The notes below the pieces were generated by a model, which was not told the DNA's origin, searched no databases, and saw only the letters and a list, made by a program, of their open reading frames with translations. Below, piece by piece: positions 1 to 8,392 of a stretch of DNA of 64,000 nucleotides. The translations under genes were made by a program, and so were the position numbers. Positions within the stretch are counted from its first letter, which is position 1. Each line of letters starts with the position of its first letter. Source of the DNA: Leifsonia sp. Root1293 (GTDB lineage Bacteria; Actinomycetota; Actinomycetes; Actinomycetales; Microbacteriaceae); assembly GCF_001425325.1 (NCBI RefSeq), contig NZ_LMEH01000001.1, forward strand, positions 2,438,162 through 2,502,161, given 5' to 3'.

Positions 1-1719
1 ACCCGGCGCTCCCGTCGCCTCGAAAGCGGCCGCGAGTCGCAGCAACGCCGTGTCGGAGTAGGCGGCTCCCGCGAAGGTCAGGCCCACGGGCATGCCGGTG
101 TCGTCCATGAGGCCCATCGGCACCGTCACCGTCGGGATGCCGAGGTGTCGCGGAACCAGGTTGCCGTTGGCCACCCAGGTGCCGTTGCGCCATCCTCGCG
201 CGGCCGAGACCTCGTTCACGTCCATGTCGGCAGGCCCCACGTCGGCGACGGCAGGGAACACCACGGCGTCGAGGCCGAGCCGGGCCATCCATTCCTCGAG
301 GTCGATGCGTCTGGTCTCCTCGAGCCCGCGCAGCCCAGCCTCGAGGAGCGGAATGTCGATCAGCTCTCCCGACGGGTGTTCCCGGGCGAAGTCGGGGTAC
401 TCAGCGATGTCGTCGTCGAAACCGGTGTACCTGTCGGGCAGGGCGCCGGGCGGCTGCGGGAAGATGCGCGCGCCGTCGACGTCGGCGACGCCGCCGATCG
501 CGGGATCTCCGTTCGCGGCCAGGAAGTCGTCCCACGCCCAGACCGACAGGTCGACGATCTCGCGCTTGAGGTAGTCGGCGCTCACCAGGCCGCGCGTGGC
601 GATCGTCGGCGCTCCGGGTCTGTCACCCTCGTAGTTCGACACCACCGGGAAGTCCACCTCGACGACCTCGGCCCCTGCGGCCTCGAGGTCGCGGCGGGCT
701 GCTTCCCAGAGGGCGATGACGGACGCGCGCGTCTCGATACGCTCCCCCGTCGGGCCCCCGATCCCTCCGGCCTGGGCGGTGCCAGCCTCGGGGTCGTCGT
801 TGATGTACATGCGCGGGATGCCGAGACGCGTGCCGGCGAGCGCGGCACCGGGGCCGGCATCCGCACCGACATCGGATGCCCCGACCAGCCCGGCGTACGA
901 CTCCGGCCGCACCTCGGACGACGCCGGGATCGACACCCAGGGCTGCGTGCGCCAGAAGTCGCCCCGGGTCTCGGCGTCGTCGGCCACGATGACATCGAGC
1001 ACGGCGAGCAGGTCGGCCACGGTGCGGGTGTGCGGCACGACCACGTCCATCGTGGGCACGAGCGGCCAGTTGCCGCGCACCGAGATGACGCCGCGGGACG
1101 GCGTGTAGGCGACGAGGGAGTTGTTCGAGGCAGGCGCCCGACCGCTCGACCAGGTCTCCTCGCCGAGCCCGAACGCTCCGAAGCTGGCGGCGGTGGCCGT
1201 GCCCGATCCGTTCGAGGAGCCCGAGGCGAAGGCGGCGGTCAGGAACTCGGGGTTGTACGGGCTCTCCGCGCGGCCGTACACCCCTCGCTGCATGCCGCCG
1301 TTGGCCATGGGAGGCATGTTCGTGAGGCCCAGGAGCACGGCGCCTGCGGCCCGGAGTCGCGCGATGGTGAAGGCGTCATCGGTCGCAACCAGGTTCTCGA
1401 AGGCTGGCGACCCCGCAGCCACGGTGAGCCCGCGCACCTTGTAGCTGTCTTTGGCCGTGTAGGGGATGCCGTCGAGAGGGCCGAGCGCACGGCCCGCCGC
1501 GCGGCGCTCGTCGGACGCCCGGGCGTCGGCGAAGGCCGCAGGGTTGAGCACAGGAACCGCGTTCAGCCTGATCCCCTGCCTGTCATAGGCGGCAATGCGC
1601 TCGAGGTAGGCCGCGACGAGCTCGACGCTCGTGAAGTCGCCGGCCGCCAGGGCGGCACCGAGCTGCGCGATCGAGGCCTCGACGACGTCGACCGGCCGCT
1701 GCGCTGCAGTCGAGGTCAT
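1..1719 (-). CDS. Amidase signature family enzyme (C-terminus cut by window edge)
   Basis: The frame opens with ATG at 1719 and stays open to base 1, giving at least 573 residues; the stop lies outside the window. It begins MTSTAAQRPVDVVEAS. The amidase-signature triad is visible: the lysine in YTAKDSYKVRG and the serines in the block ASGSSNGSGTATAASFG. The family hydrolyses carboxamides to acid plus ammonia in the cytosol. The ATG overlaps the stop of the agmatine deiminase gene (ATGA), so the two are translationally coupled in an operon with an NCS1 permease. From context the substrate may be a carbamoyl or amide product of the upstream steps, but this is inference; indoleacetamide or allophanate-type activities cannot be excluded. 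The family call is firm; the substrate is unknown. Confidence 0.85.
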   Translation of the reverse strand, partial: MTSTAAQRPVDVVEASIAQLGAALAAGDFTSVELVAAYLERIAAYDRQGIRLNAVPVLNPAAFADARASDERRAAGRALGPLDGIPYTAKDSYKVRGLTVAAGSPAFENLVATDDAFTIARLRAAGAVLLGLTNMPPMANGGMQRGVYGRAESPYNPEFLTAAFASGSSNGSGTATAASFGAFGLGEETWSSGRAPASNNSLVAYTPSRGVISVRGNWPLVPTMDVVVPHTRTVADLLAVLDVIVADDAETRGDFWRTQPWVSIPASSEVRPESYAGLVGASDVGADAGPGAALAGTRLGIPRMYINDDPEAGTAQAGGIGGPTGERIETRASVIALWEAARRDLEAAGAEVVEVDFPVVSNYEGDRPGAPTIATRGLVSADYLKREIVDLSVWAWDDFLAANGDPAIGGVADVDGARIFPQPPGALPDRYTGFDDDIAEYPDFAREHPSGELIDIPLLEAGLRGLEETRRIDLEEWMARLGLDAVVFPAVADVGPADMDVNEVSAARGWRNGTWVANGNLVPRHLGIPTVTVPMGLMDDTGMPVGLTFAGAAYSDTALLRLAAAFEATGAPG

Positions 1720-2747
1720 CGCGCGACCCCGGTGGGCTGCTGCTGCGTGATGCAGTGGATGCCACCGCCGCGGGCGAAGATCTCGCGGGCGTCGACCGTG
1801 ACGACCCGGCGGCCCGGGTAGGCGCCCTCGAGCAGGGTGCGTGCCCGGGCATCCGCCTCGTCGTCGCCGAAGCCGCACGCGATCACTCCGCCGTTCACCA
1901 CGAGGTGGTTCACGTAGTTGTAGTCGACGAAGCCCTCCTCGTCCTCCAGTTGGGCCGGGGCCGGCAGGTCGATGATGGTCCACGACCGGCCGGCGGCATC
2001 CGTCGTCGTCTCAAGGAATGCGCGGAGGTCGCGCATCACCTCGTGGTCGGGATGAGCGGGATTCGGCTGCTCATGCAGGAGGATCGTGCCCGGCGACGGG
2101 ATAGTGGCGACCATGTCGACGTGGCCGCGGGTACCGAAGTCCTCGTAGTCGCGGGTGAGACCGCGAGGCAGCCAGATGACCTTCGTGGCGCCGATGGTGC
2201 GCGCCAGCTCCTCCTCGACCCTGGCCTTGTCGGCATAGGGGTTGCGGCCGGGGTCGAGCTGCACGGTCTCGGTGATGATGACTGTGCCCTCGCCGTCGAC
2301 GTGGATCGCCCCGCCCTCGTTCACCAGCATCGACGAGACGACGGGAACCGATGTCTCCCCGGCGATGAATCGGGCGATCTCACGGTCCTTGCCCCACGTC
2401 GCCCAGGCCGGAGCACCCCATCCGTTGAAGATCCAGTCGACCGCGCCGGGCCGGCCCTGCTCGTCAAACACGAAGGTGGGCCCGAAATCGCGCATCCAGA
2501 AGTCGTCGAGCGGGGCCACGACGACCTCCACCTCTGGCTTCAGATGACGACGGGCGTCGTCGACCGCCGATGGGTCGACGACCATGGTCACGGGTTCGAA
2601 CTCGAGCACTGCGTGTGCGACCGATGCCCACGCGGCGCGGGCTGCCTCGCGCTCCTCCTCCGAGTCGCCGATGGTGAGTCCGGCGACGGGGAAGGCCATC
2701 CAGATCCGGTCGTGGGGAGCGGTCTCGGGGGGCATCAGCCAGGTCAT
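1716..2747 (-). CDS. aguA: Agmatine deiminase (PAD_porph family)
   Basis: 343 residues, near the usual family length. Agmatine deiminase converts agmatine to N-carbamoylputrescine and ammonia in the cytosol. Family motifs are all present: WMRDFGP at 84-90, NEGG at 143-146, GHVDM at 208-212, and the catalytic cysteine C332 in GGGIHCITQQQP near the C-terminus. The ATG overlaps the stop of the upstream NCS1 permease (ATGA) and the gene's own stop overlaps the amidase start, so the three genes form one tightly coupled operon. No nitrilase-type AguB is seen beside it, so the amidase may process the product. Peptidyl-arginine deiminase activity is the main alternative within this family. Confidence 0.88.
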   Translation of the reverse strand: MTWLMPPETAPHDRIWMAFPVAGLTIGDSEEEREAARAAWASVAHAVLEFEPVTMVVDPSAVDDARRHLKPEVEVVVAPLDDFWMRDFGPTFVFDEQGRPGAVDWIFNGWGAPAWATWGKDREIARFIAGETSVPVVSSMLVNEGGAIHVDGEGTVIITETVQLDPGRNPYADKARVEEELARTIGATKVIWLPRGLTRDYEDFGTRGHVDMVATIPSPGTILLHEQPNPAHPDHEVMRDLRAFLETTTDAAGRSWTIIDLPAPAQLEDEEGFVDYNYVNHLVVNGGVIACGFGDDEADARARTLLEGAYPGRRVVTVDAREIFARGGGIHCITQQQPTGVAR

Positions 2748-4312
2748 GCGTTCAGCTCCAGTGCTGCCGGGCGACGGCTCGCGTCGCGGTATGGATTCGT
2801 GCGATACCAGAGCATCGCATAGAGGCTGCCGGCCACAAGGGGTCCGGCGAGGGCGGAGAAGTCGGCGCCGGCGAGGACCGCGGCGATCGGGCCGACGTAG
2901 AGGGTGGTGTTCGCCATGAGCACCGCGATGGTGGTGGCGACGAGCATCGCGATGACGCCAGGCCAGAACACGCCGTGGCTGTACCAGAACGGGCTGGTGC
3001 GGCTCTCATCGCCGAGCGCCCGACCGTCGTAGCGGTTGCGGCGCACCATGATGTCCACGGCGTAGACCGCCACCAGGGGGCCGAGCACCGTGACGCTCAG
3101 TTCGAGTGCGGCGCTGAAGGTGTCGAGGAAGTCGGGAGCGATGAACAGCGGGTAGGCCGTGATGGCTGTGGCGAGAAGTCCCGTGATCACCACGGTCCAG
3201 GCGCGTGGGATGCGCCCGAGGCGCCCGCCGAGAGCCTGGAAGTACAGGCCGGTCGAGTAGGCGCAGAGCACGTTGTTCGTGATGCTGCCGAGCACGATGA
3301 CGAACAGGAAGACCGGATAGAACCAGGCCGGCACGATGGCCGCGATGGAGATCTGCGGGTCCGTCATGTCGATCACCGACCCGGCGAAGACGCCGAGCGC
3401 CGCGATGGCGACGGCCGGAATGAAGCCGCCGAGTGCCGTCCAGCCCATCACTGCCCTCTTCGACACCGAGGCCGGCAGATAGCGGGCGTAGTCGGCACCG
3501 GTGCCCCACGACAGCGGGTTGGCTGCGACGATGGCGAAGCCGAGCACGAGGATTCCCCAGTGGTCTGCCGTGGGCAGCGGCGCCGGCGCGTAGCCGTAGT
3601 CGGCCGCACCGAACACGAAGACGGCGAGCAGCACGAAGCAGACGGCGAGCGCTGCGGTGAAGGTGGGACTGAGACGGATGATCGTCGCGTGACCGTAGAC
3701 GCTGATGCCGAAGCTGAGCACCGCCACCACGGCGAGCACACCCCACTCGGCGCCATCCGGCAGCGGAATGCCGAGGTGATCGAGCAGCGCCAGTGAGGCG
3801 AGGGTCGCGAAGGCGATGTTGATGATCTCGAAGAAGATGCCGATGGCCACGCCGAGCCCGGCCCCGAAGATCCGGTTGCCACGCACTCCGAACATCGAGC
3901 GCATCACGGTGACGCTCGGGGTTCCGGATGCCGGTCCGCTGATGGCGAGCCAGCCCACCGCGATCCACCACAGGTTGCCGAGCACCACGACGGCCAGCGA
4001 CTCCCAGATGCCGAGACCGAGCAGCATGAGCACGCCGCCGATGACGAAGTACAGGTAGACCACATTGGCGCTCATCCAGACCCAGAACAGTTCCCGGGGC
4101 TTGCCGTGCCGTTCGCTCTCGGGGATGAAGTCGGTTCCCCGGGTCTCGATGACACCGGCCGCGTCGACCTCGTGGAGAGGGTGGGCGGATGCTGCTGCGG
4201 TTGCCGTTGCCGTGGCTGCGGCTGCTACTGCCGTTGCTGCGGCTGCGGCGTCCGCGCTTGCGGATTCCGCAGGTGCGGCATCCGAGGGTCGCGGGGAAGC
4301 GTCGATGCTCAT
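2744..4312 (-). CDS. NCS1-type (purine/cytosine permease-like) transporter
   Basis: 522 residues. After an alanine/threonine-rich low-complexity N-terminus (about residues 10-45) comes the NCS1-like stretch RGTDFIPESERHG and about 12 hydrophobic segments typical of the nucleobase-cation-symport-1 family. These are inner-membrane cation symporters for nucleobases, hydantoins, thiamine or related nitrogen compounds. It is the first gene of the operon with agmatine deiminase and the amidase and overlaps the former by 4 bases, so its cargo is probably a nitrogenous compound that feeds those enzymes. The divergent TetR gene and the palindrome at 4361-4380 suggest induction by substrate. The alanine-rich leader is unusual for the family and may be poorly conserved; the exact cargo cannot be read from the sequence. 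Confidence 0.82.
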   Translation of the reverse strand: MSIDASPRPSDAAPAESASADAAAAATAVAAAATATATAAASAHPLHEVDAAGVIETRGTDFIPESERHGKPRELFWVWMSANVVYLYFVIGGVLMLLGLGIWESLAVVVLGNLWWIAVGWLAISGPASGTPSVTVMRSMFGVRGNRIFGAGLGVAIGIFFEIINIAFATLASLALLDHLGIPLPDGAEWGVLAVVAVLSFGISVYGHATIIRLSPTFTAALAVCFVLLAVFVFGAADYGYAPAPLPTADHWGILVLGFAIVAANPLSWGTGADYARYLPASVSKRAVMGWTALGGFIPAVAIAALGVFAGSVIDMTDPQISIAAIVPAWFYPVFLFVIVLGSITNNVLCAYSTGLYFQALGGRLGRIPRAWTVVITGLLATAITAYPLFIAPDFLDTFSAALELSVTVLGPLVAVYAVDIMVRRNRYDGRALGDESRTSPFWYSHGVFWPGVIAMLVATTIAVLMANTTLYVGPIAAVLAGADFSALAGPLVAGSLYAMLWYRTNPYRDASRRPAALELNA

Positions 4313-4360
4313 GGGTCATGCCTCTCGATGGCCAGACGCCCTGCCGAAACAGGGCCTTGC

Positions 4361-4380
4361 TATTGATCGAGCGATCAATA
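4361..4380. promoter_or_regulatory. Palindromic operator for the TetR-family regulator
   Basis: Perfect 9-bp inverted repeat TATTGATCG/CGATCAATA with a 2-bp spacer, AT-rich in a GC-rich setting. It lies in the 100-bp gap between the divergent NCS1 permease and the TetR gene, about 50 bp from the permease start and 35 bp from the regulator start. Its size and position fit a TetR dimer site controlling both directions. Confidence 0.8.
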
Positions 4381-4414
4381 AGATTGGGGAGACGCTACCC
4401 AGCCGGAGGTGATG

Positions 4415-5053
4415 ATGTCAAGAGCGGTTCGTCCACGAGCGGCGCGCAAGAGCCCCGAGGAGCGTTCGGCCGAGATCCGTGCGGGAGCCCACGACGTCGC
4501 ACTCGAGGGTGGTCTCTGGGCCGTGACTCTGCGCAGCGTCGCCGCGCGCGTCGGGGTGACGCCGGCTCTCGTCGCCCACTATCAGCCGAACATGGAAGTG
4601 CTGGTGGCCGACACTTTCACTGCCGTGGTCTCCGCCGAGCTGGCCGAGGTCGCGAGCATCGTCGAGCCGTACACCGCGCCGACGGACCGACTCGCAGCGC
4701 TCATCCACACGTTGGTCGAGGCTGGGCGCGACGACGTCACCGCCGTCTGGCTCGACGGCTGGAGCCTCGGTCGGCGCAGCGTCCCTCTGGCCACGGCGGT
4801 GCGTGCCCAGATGGATGCGTGGCAGCACCTCGTGCTCGGCGTCATCGAGGACGGATGCGCCACGGGCGCGTTCACCGCGTCCGACCCACAGGCGGTCGCC
4901 TGGCACCTGCTCGGCATGGTCGACGGGCTCAGCGCCCAGGGCCTGGTGTCGTACCGCGACCCAGCCGCCCGCGGACGCCTCATCACCGACGCCCTCGAGC
5001 ACGCGTTGGGGCTGCAGTCGGGGGCGCTCGGGTCGCCGGGCCGACAGGCGTGA
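4415..5053 (+). CDS. TetR/AcrR-family transcriptional regulator
   Basis: About 212 residues. The N-terminal helix-turn-helix domain spans roughly residues 15-60 (LRSVAARVGVTPALVAHYQPN), followed by an all-helical ligand-binding domain, as in BetI-like TetR repressors. A strong ribosome site GGAGGT at 4405-4410 precedes two adjacent ATG codons (4412 and 4415); 4415 gives the better spacing. The gene is divergent from the NCS1 permease-deiminase-amidase operon and has a perfect palindrome in between, so it probably represses that operon and itself. The inducer is unknown, most likely a compound handled by the operon. Confidence 0.88.
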   Translation: MSRAVRPRAARKSPEERSAEIRAGAHDVALEGGLWAVTLRSVAARVGVTPALVAHYQPNMEVLVADTFTAVVSAELAEVASIVEPYTAPTDRLAALIHTLVEAGRDDVTAVWLDGWSLGRRSVPLATAVRAQMDAWQHLVLGVIEDGCATGAFTASDPQAVAWHLLGMVDGLSAQGLVSYRDPAARGRLITDALEHALGLQSGALGSPGRQA

Positions 5054-5091
5054 CCAGCGGATGTTCAGCAGAGCGAGCTTAGGCTTGACCA

Positions 5092-5352
5092 ATGACTTCT
5101 GAGACCTTCGACCGCATCACCATGTTCGGCGCCGAGTGGTGCAGCGACTGCCGCCGCTCCAAGCGCCTCCTCGACGGCCTCGGCGTGGAGTACGACTACG
5201 TCGACCTGGAGACCGTCGAAGACGGAGCCGACCGTGCCAAGGCGATCAGCGGACGCACCCAGATTCCCGTGGTCGTCTTCCCCGACGGCGATCACTTCGT
5301 CGAGCCGACGGATGCCACCCTGCGCGCCAAGCTCGAGACCGCCGCCGCGTAG
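5092..5352 (+). CDS. Glutaredoxin-like / mycoredoxin-like protein
   Basis: 86 residues with a thioredoxin-fold glutaredoxin layout: N-terminal strand ITMFGAEWC, a CxxC active site reading CSDC near residue 17, then the cis-proline segment TQIPVVVFPDG. Mycoredoxins of actinobacteria reduce mixed disulfides with mycothiol and usually carry CGYC or a similar site, so CSDC is a variant. The start has no ribosome site; a -10-like TAGGCT at 5080-5085 ends 6 nt before the ATG, which suggests a leaderless transcript. It stands alone downstream of the TetR gene, 38 bp away. Confidence 0.8.
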   Translation: MTSETFDRITMFGAEWCSDCRRSKRLLDGLGVEYDYVDLETVEDGADRAKAISGRTQIPVVVFPDGDHFVEPTDATLRAKLETAAA

Positions 5353-5414
5353 GTTCACTTCGGGCTGAGCTCGAACCCGTCCCATTCGGGGCCCGCCGCC
5401 ACGACCGCGGAGAA

Positions 5415-6830
5415 TCATGCAGCTCCTGCTTTCGCCACTCGGGGCAGGTTGAACCTCGCCTTCCCGCCGAGTCGCGGCTCTTGATCGGGGTCGACGTGCG
5501 GCGGTGGGATGAACCACACCTCGTCCGCGGTGGCCCGGATTCCCCACCCGTCGCGGTGGATCATGTGGTGACAGAAGCTGCAGAGCAGCACTCCGTTGCC
5601 GATGTCGGTTCTGCCTTGATGTCGCTTCCACCAGCGGATGTGGTGGGCGTGGGTGTAGCCGATATTCTGGCCGCAGCTGGCGCACCCGCCGTCCCGTTCG
5701 AACAACGCGAGGCGTTGCGCTCTGTTGAACAGGCGGGCGGTGCGACCGACGTCGAGGGGGATGCTGTCGGTGCCGAGCACCATCGGGATGAGATCGGCGG
5801 ATGCCGCCATGCGGCGCAGGGTTCCGGCGGAGACGGGCTGGTCGATGCCGTCGATACCTCCCAGGCCGTGCCCGGTGCGGAGAGCATCGAGGTCGATGCG
5901 GGTGATCGTGGTGACCGACGCGAGTGGCGGCAGAGTGCCGGTGCAGCCCAGCACGTGGCGCATGATCTCGACCAACGCGTCGGCCTGACGTTGCGGGATG
6001 CTGCGGTCATCGTCGATCACGGGTTCGGGTGACATTGCGGCTTCGCCGCTGCCCTTCTTCGTGCGCAGCCCGTCGGACACGATCGCCTCGATCGCCGTCT
6101 TGACGAGCCCCGCGGACTCCGGATCGAGCCGAGCGGTGAGTTCCGTCATCCCGGTGCGGGTCTGCCGTATGTTCAACGACCGGCCGAGCCATCGCTCCTC
6201 GTCCCGCGGTTCGGCGCCATCGGGATCGAGCCGCGCCTCAGCCTCTGCGATGACCCGCACCAGCAGGCTCAATGGCAGGTCGGCAGCGCGTTCGGCGAGG
6301 ATCCGCTCGATGCCCTCTGCGGCGGTTGCGTCGGCCCGGGGTCCCACACGGTCGAGCATCCCGGTAATCGCCCCGGCCGCGTCGACGGAGATGAGCCCGG
6401 CGTCGAGTGCGGCGGCGACGTGCGGATGCCGCGCCGGCCTGGCCATGCCGGTGAAGTCCTGCCTGCGTGCCGTGGCAACACCCACAGCGATGAACCGGGC
6501 CGCCTCACCGGTGCCGCCGCCTGTCGATGCGGCGATCAGTCTGACCGGGGAGGAGAACCCGCTCTTCTTCGCCAACCCCTCCGCGCCCGACTCCGGGCCC
6601 GACCGTCGGCCGACCTCGGCCGCGGCCCGCACCAGGAGGGCGTCGGCATCACGGCGGAGTCGAGTCAGCGCATCCGTCACCGCCAGCAGACCCGGGCCAC
6701 CCATCAGCTCGAGTCCACCCTGAGCATCGGTCGGCAACGGTCGAAAGGCGGGCAGGGCATCGGCCCACACCGCGGCCAGCGCTGCAACGTCGTGCAGCAA
6801 AGGAGCCAGTGGTGCCGGTACCTTTCCCAT
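5415..6830 (-). CDS. DUF222 domain protein with C-terminal HNH endonuclease motif
   Basis: 471 residues. The long helical N-terminal part matches the DUF222 type found in many copies in actinobacterial genomes. The C-terminus carries an HNH motif with zinc-type cysteines: CASCGQNIGYTHAHHIRWW, then an asparagine in DIGNGVLLC, then SFCHHMIH. Such proteins are thought to be nucleases linked to mobile or repeated sequence, but their role is not established. The ATG at 6830 is chosen because GGGAG lies about 9 bases upstream; a GTG two codons earlier is possible. It has no operon partners. Confidence 0.85.
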   Translation of the reverse strand: MGKVPAPLAPLLHDVAALAAVWADALPAFRPLPTDAQGGLELMGGPGLLAVTDALTRLRRDADALLVRAAAEVGRRSGPESGAEGLAKKSGFSSPVRLIAASTGGGTGEAARFIAVGVATARRQDFTGMARPARHPHVAAALDAGLISVDAAGAITGMLDRVGPRADATAAEGIERILAERAADLPLSLLVRVIAEAEARLDPDGAEPRDEERWLGRSLNIRQTRTGMTELTARLDPESAGLVKTAIEAIVSDGLRTKKGSGEAAMSPEPVIDDDRSIPQRQADALVEIMRHVLGCTGTLPPLASVTTITRIDLDALRTGHGLGGIDGIDQPVSAGTLRRMAASADLIPMVLGTDSIPLDVGRTARLFNRAQRLALFERDGGCASCGQNIGYTHAHHIRWWKRHQGRTDIGNGVLLCSFCHHMIHRDGWGIRATADEVWFIPPPHVDPDQEPRLGGKARFNLPRVAKAGAA

Positions 6831-6995
6831 GCACACAGTCTCCCAGCACCCACCGACATTCGAAACGGACGAATCGCGCCATTGATCAGGGCTTTCAGGC
6901 GCAAGTGCTGTGGAATCTCGCGGCGCCAGCGAGCCTTGGGGAGGAGTGCCGGCGACTGCCAGTGGACGCCCTCCGACCGCGCGGGATTGAGTCCG

Positions 6996-7463
6996 TCAGC
7001 GAGCAGCCACGTACACCCACGCCGGCGTCCCCGATGCCAGCGTCACTGCCACCCGCACGTAGTCGGCCACCTCGTAGGCGTCGGCGGCCGCGAGCTGCTC
7101 CGGCGTGAGATCCAGCACCGAACCGGCAACCCTGTCCGTGGGGTCATCCGTCGCCTCGAGAATCGGATGCTGGTCCGACCCGCTCAGGGCGATGACGTGC
7201 GGGTCGGTGATCGTCAGCATCCCCAGTCGGAATCCCGGCAGAGCATCGTCGCGCGTCGGGAGTTCGGCGCCGAAGGTGCCGCGCTGCACCGAAGCGAGCC
7301 GCAGCGTCCCATAGGAGAAGAGATGTTCCACCGTCGCCGCAGTCCCGCCGCCGATACCTGCGCCGCCGCCGACACTCGGGCCGCCGCCGCCGTCGAAGCC
7401 GCCGACGTCGCCACCGCCGACGCCGCCACCGCCCATGCCACCGATCCCGCCGACGCCGCTCAC
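6996..7463 (-). CDS. Gamma-glutamylcyclotransferase (AIG2-like) family protein
   Basis: 155 residues from a GTG that overlaps the stop of the upstream YdeI-like gene (GTGA). Residues 45-155 form the AIG2/GGCT fold: the substrate-binding loop FSYGTLR near residue 50, a C-terminal AADAYEVADYVRV block with the typical acidic residue, and a final strand AWVYVA. Members cyclise gamma-glutamyl amines or peptides. The first 44 residues are almost all glycine with alanine, valine and serine and are unlike the family. An alternative GTG at 7331 (111 residues) would remove them, but it lacks a good ribosome site, so the coupled start is preferred with some doubt. Confidence 0.75.
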   Translation of the reverse strand: MSGVGGIGGMGGGGVGGGDVGGFDGGGGPSVGGGAGIGGGTAATVEHLFSYGTLRLASVQRGTFGAELPTRDDALPGFRLGMLTITDPHVIALSGSDQHPILEATDDPTDRVAGSVLDLTPEQLAAADAYEVADYVRVAVTLASGTPAWVYVAAR

Positions 7464-7900
7464 GCTGACGCCGCCAACCTCGCCACGATGCTCTCGATGC
7501 GACGCTGGCGAGTGGCATCGGTCTTCGCCGACTCCACGTTCACCACATGCGCCTTCTTCGCGCTCGGTGAGAGCCTGTCGAAAGTAGCCTGCACCGGCGC
7601 CGACGCGGCGAGCGCCGCGGCCAGATCGTCGGGCACCGCCGTGACGCGCGGCTCGGTGTCGAGCGTGAGTTCCACCTCGATGGGGTCGCCGCCCTGGATG
7701 CCCGTCGCCGCACGCTTGTCGGAGCTGAAGGCGATGAGGTACTTGCCGCCCATCGGCGCCACCGTGCTGCGGTACTCGTAGCCGTTCACGGTCACGTTCA
7801 CTGGAGGGCGCTTTCCGCCCCCGAGCGCCTCGATGACCTCCTCGGGCACGGGGATTCCCGTGTTGTTTCCGACCAGGAACATCGTCGTCGAGAAGCGCAT
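7460..7900 (-). CDS. YdeI/OmpD-associated family protein with DUF1905-type domain
   Basis: 146 residues. The N-terminal half (residues 1-90) resembles DUF1905, with the phrases PPVNVTVNGYEYRSTVAPMGGKYLI and GGDPIEVELTLDTEPR. The C-terminal part, ALAASAPVQATFDRLSPSAKKAHVVNVESAKTDATRQRRI in shortened form FDRLSPSAKK and TRQRRIES, is the YdeI helical signature seen in bacteriocin-protection-like proteins. The biochemical role is not known. CATAAT ends 6 bases before the ATG, consistent with leaderless transcription. The gene is coupled to the cyclotransferase-like gene downstream by a GTGA overlap. Confidence 0.8.
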   Translation of the reverse strand: MRFSTTMFLVGNNTGIPVPEEVIEALGGGKRPPVNVTVNGYEYRSTVAPMGGKYLIAFSSDKRAATGIQGGDPIEVELTLDTEPRVTAVPDDLAAALAASAPVQATFDRLSPSAKKAHVVNVESAKTDATRQRRIESIVARLAASA

Positions 7901-8000
7901 GGCTCGATTATGGACCTGTCAGGCGGATGATGGGCCGGTCAGACCGACCGTGGAACCGGCCGGTTCGCCCATCGGCCAACGCCCGCAGTCCGTCGCCCGG

Positions 8001-8249
8001 TCAGGTCGTCGGCGGCGGGGCCTCGTCGTCATCCGTCTCGGCGCGCGATGCGTCTTCCTTCTTGTACATCTCGGTGAAGGAGACGGCGAGTGCTGTGCCG
8101 ATGGCGACACCGATCGCGATCCCGATTCCCACGTTTCCCATGGCGACGCCGAGACCGGCGCCCAGCGCGATCCCGATGGCTAGGCCCAGCGCCCAGCCGC
8201 GTGCCGTCGGGTCCTTCGGATCGAATGCAGCCTTCTTCGTGTCAGCCAT
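8001..8249 (-). CDS. Small glycine-zipper membrane protein
   Basis: 82 residues beginning MADTKKAAFDPKDP. Residues about 18-60 form two closely spaced hydrophobic segments with GxxxG spacing (GLAIGIALGAGLGVAMG, then GIGIAIGVAIGTA), followed by a charged acidic tail with a final PPPTT. The pattern suggests a glycine-zipper helical hairpin in the membrane. ACGGTA (TACCGT on this strand) sits 6 nt upstream of the ATG and implies a leaderless start; an upstream in-frame ATG at 8285 is less likely. No function can be assigned. Confidence 0.7.
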   Translation of the reverse strand: MADTKKAAFDPKDPTARGWALGLAIGIALGAGLGVAMGNVGIGIAIGVAIGTALAVSFTEMYKKEDASRAETDDDEAPPPTT

Positions 8250-8392
8250 GAGTCGACGGTAGGCGGATGCCGTACCGGAAGGCATCCGTCGACCGGACGA
8301 ACCCGCTCCCCCATGAGACGGAATCTCGAGCCGCGGATCACCGGATCATCTCTCCCGGAATAGCCGCCTCTCCTCGCCGGTTGCCCTTGGAG

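Noticed and set aside
145-1821. 558-residue plus-strand open frame
   Set aside because: It lies fully antisense to the amidase, is Arg/Gly/Asp-rich, and has no domain; a shadow of high-GC codon bias.
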